From JBAYIE01 sp965279165 (GTDB lineage Bacteria; Bacteroidota; Bacteroidia; UKL13-3), in the NCBI GenBank assembly GCA_965279165.1, contig OZ257140.1, positions 124,001 to 188,000 of the forward strand: a stretch of DNA of 64,000 nucleotides, in the 5' to 3' direction. Positions within the stretch are counted from its first letter, which is position 1. The number at the start of each line of letters is the position of its first letter. Positions 62,455-64,000 of the stretch are shown here, piece by piece. A program made the position numbers and the translations under genes. The notes beneath the pieces are model-generated. The model made no database searches, was not told where the DNA came from, and saw only the letters and a list, made by a program, of their open reading frames with translations.

Positions 62455-63657
62455 CTAAAAGTCGTGTCCAAGACGGCTACGCTTGGTTTCCATGTATTCC
62501 TGGTTATGCAAATTCGGTTCGGAAGTAATGGGAACATTTTCCACTATTTCGAGTCCGTAGCCTATCAATCCGGCCCGTTTGGTTGGATTATTGGTCATTA
62601 ACCGCATTTTATGAACCCCAATATCCCTAAGAATTTGTGCACCTACCCCATAATCTCTTTCATCAGCCTTGAATCCAAGTTTGATATTGGCATCTACTGT
62701 ATCCAAGCCTTGTTCCTGTAATTTATAAGCACGTAATTTATTCAGTAAACCAATACCTCTTCCTTCCTGGTTAATATACAGGATAACGCCTTGGCCTACC
62801 GATTCAACCATTTCCATAGCTTTTTGCAATTGTTCGCCACAATCACAGCGCATCGAATGGAAAATATCCCCTGTAACACAAGATGAGTGAACCCTTACCA
62901 ATACAGGCTCGTCGGGTTGCCAATTCCCTTTTTTCAATACCATATGCACTTGTCCATTGTCTTTTTGTTCGTAGGCAAGCAGTTCAAAATTACCATAATG
63001 GGTAGGCATATCTACTGAAATAATACGTTTAATCAGCGACTCTTTTTGCAGGCGGTATTCTATCAAATCTTTGATGGTTATTAATTTCAGGTCGAATCGT
63101 TCGGCTACTTTAATTAAATCGGGCAAACGCGCCATGCTGCCATCTTCGTTTAAAATTTCAACGATACAACCGGCAGGTTCAAATCCGGCCAAACGCGCCA
63201 GATCTATTGCTGCTTCGGTATGACCGGCACGTCTTAAAACGCCATCTTTCTGTGCTTTTAGCGGAAATATATGTCCGGGTTTACCCAAATCATCTGGCAC
63301 TGTTTCGGGATCGATCAATGCCTGAATTGTTTTTGCTCGGTCGTGTGCCGAAATTCCGGTACTGCATCCTTTTCCAAGCAGATCAACAGATACCGTAAAG
63401 GCCGTTTCGTGTAAGGCATTGTTATCTTTTACCATCAAGTTTAATCCTAAGGCCAAGCAACGTTCTTCGGTTAATGGTGTACAAATTAATCCCCTGCCAT
63501 GGGTCGCCATAAAATTAATTACTTCTGGTGTAATATTTCTGGCTGCTGTTAAGAAATCTCCTTCATTTTCGCGGTCTTCATCATCTACCACAATAATCAA
63601 TTTCCCATCTTTGATATCTTGTATTGCTTCCTCTATGGAATGAAATGTAAAACTCAT
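62455..63657 (-). CDS. ribBA: Bifunctional DHBP synthase / GTP cyclohydrolase II
   Basis: This 400-residue enzyme supplies both precursors of riboflavin. The RibB half (about 1-205) has DDEDRENEGDF for metal binding, HGRGLICTPL and TGISAHDRAKT. The RibA half (about 206-400) has RVHSSCVTGD and RCDCGEQL, whose three cysteines bind zinc, then YINQEGRGIGL and a DERDYGVGAQIL loop. Its ATG overlaps the stop of the upstream glycosyltransferase gene by 4 bp. No FMN riboswitch is in front of it. Confidence 0.97.
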   Translation of the reverse strand: MSFTFHSIEEAIQDIKDGKLIIVVDDEDRENEGDFLTAARNITPEVINFMATHGRGLICTPLTEERCLALGLNLMVKDNNALHETAFTVSVDLLGKGCSTGISAHDRAKTIQALIDPETVPDDLGKPGHIFPLKAQKDGVLRRAGHTEAAIDLARLAGFEPAGCIVEILNEDGSMARLPDLIKVAERFDLKLITIKDLIEYRLQKESLIKRIISVDMPTHYGNFELLAYEQKDNGQVHMVLKKGNWQPDEPVLVRVHSSCVTGDIFHSMRCDCGEQLQKAMEMVESVGQGVILYINQEGRGIGLLNKLRAYKLQEQGLDTVDANIKLGFKADERDYGVGAQILRDIGVHKMRLMTNNPTKRAGLIGYGLEIVENVPITSEPNLHNQEYMETKRSRLGHDF

Positions 63658-64000
63658 TTGTCTTTTCTTAAATCATTATAAAAAGATAACACCCGTTCGA
63701 TCACTTTTGTGTTATCGTAAAAATCTTTTGCCAGTTTTTGAGCTGCCAGTTGCATACTTTGTAGTTTTTGCGGATTACGCAGTAACGATACAATTGCAGA
63801 GGCAAACTCCTCGGCATTTTGGGCCAACAACAAATGTTCCCCGTTATTGACCGCAATTCCTTGTGCGCCTAATGGAGTTGACACGATTGCTTTACCTAAT
63901 GCCATTCCTTCCAATATTTTAACCCGTATGCCGCTACCGGCGAACAAAGGTACAACCATTATCTGTTTCTGTTGCATAAACGAAACTGCATTTTCCACTT
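63654..64000 (-). CDS. Glycosyltransferase, C-terminal part (GT4-like)
   Basis: Only the C-terminal part (about 115 residues) is in the window; the gene continues past the right edge. The segment VVPLFAGSGIRVKILEGMALGKAIVSTPLGAQGI contains the donor-nucleotide-binding E-x7-E-like motif of group 1 (GT4) glycosyltransferases, followed by the usual C-terminal helices. It probably builds surface polysaccharide. It overlaps ribBA by 4 bp, so the two are likely co-transcribed. Confidence 0.82.
   Translation of the reverse strand, partial: VENAVSFMQQKQIMVVPLFAGSGIRVKILEGMALGKAIVSTPLGAQGIAVNNGEHLLLAQNAEEFASAIVSLLRNPQKLQSMQLAAQKLAKDFYDNTKVIERVLSFYNDLRKDK

Noticed and set aside
1..64000. tRNA, rRNA or CRISPR arrays.
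   Set aside because: Intergenic gaps were read for cloverleaf-like arms and regular spaced repeats and none were seen. No covariance-model search could be run.

Overview
This window is chromosomal DNA from a member of the Bacteroidota. The evidence is the AT-rich sequence, a type A and a type B sorting domain of the type IX secretion system (T9SS), a PorD-type protein, lineage-typical families (DUF4290, DUF4835, DUF2911, DUF4136, DUF1501/DUF1800), the gene string bamD-rpoZ-coaBC-porD-recN, and -7 promoter elements of the form TAnnTTTG. The genus cannot be told from the sequence alone. Both edges cut genes: a DUF1800 gene on the left and a glycosyltransferase gene on the right.

Layout. (1) 1-4200 is the most disturbed part. 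It holds the DUF1800/DUF1501 export pair, a small two-gene nucleotidyltransferase module followed by a second copy of the DUF1501 sorting-domain tail, an intact IS3-family insertion sequence (2839-4151), and a perfect 30-bp palindrome against the recN stop. (2) 4191-10526 (minus) is bamD-rpoZ-coaBC-porD, then an aminotransferase and recN. (3) 10661-15720 holds envelope genes: an NlpC/P60 lipoprotein, a DUF4136 lipoprotein with a small beta-barrel, a PagL-like lipid A deacylase and a BamA/TamA-like barrel. Between them lies a 774-bp gene-free stretch with a 478-bp element bounded by perfect 20-bp inverted repeats and an elaborately foldable core. (4) 15891-28723 is a complete 14-gene complex I operon, nuoA to nuoN, with a good promoter in front. 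(5) 28745-41292 is mnmA with a subtilase and DUF1569, then mixed envelope and housekeeping genes: two related small barrels, a zinc phospholipase C-like protein, SppA, an EEP-family protein, a Kir-type potassium channel overlapping rsmG, a second BamA/TamA-like barrel and an SRPBCC protein. (6) 41366-50447 holds peptidases (S9, M16, M48), a TonB-receptor-like barrel and a CCA-adding-type enzyme. (7) 50460-64000 holds leuS with DUF4290, a 1163-residue T9SS type B cell-surface protein, dxr, recA, and a minus-strand run of glycosyltransferase, ribBA, thioesterase, atypical SDR and DUF2911.

Most genes are recognisable housekeeping or envelope functions. The least explained sequence is the inverted-repeat element at 12810-13287. 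Its core folds into a long stem on the minus strand, three of whose non-Watson-Crick pairs are G-U on that strand only, with a possible pseudoknot at the apex. The next most interesting items are the nucleotidyltransferase module bracketed by duplicated sorting-domain sequence, and the palindromic IS end. I saw no tRNA, rRNA or CRISPR array.
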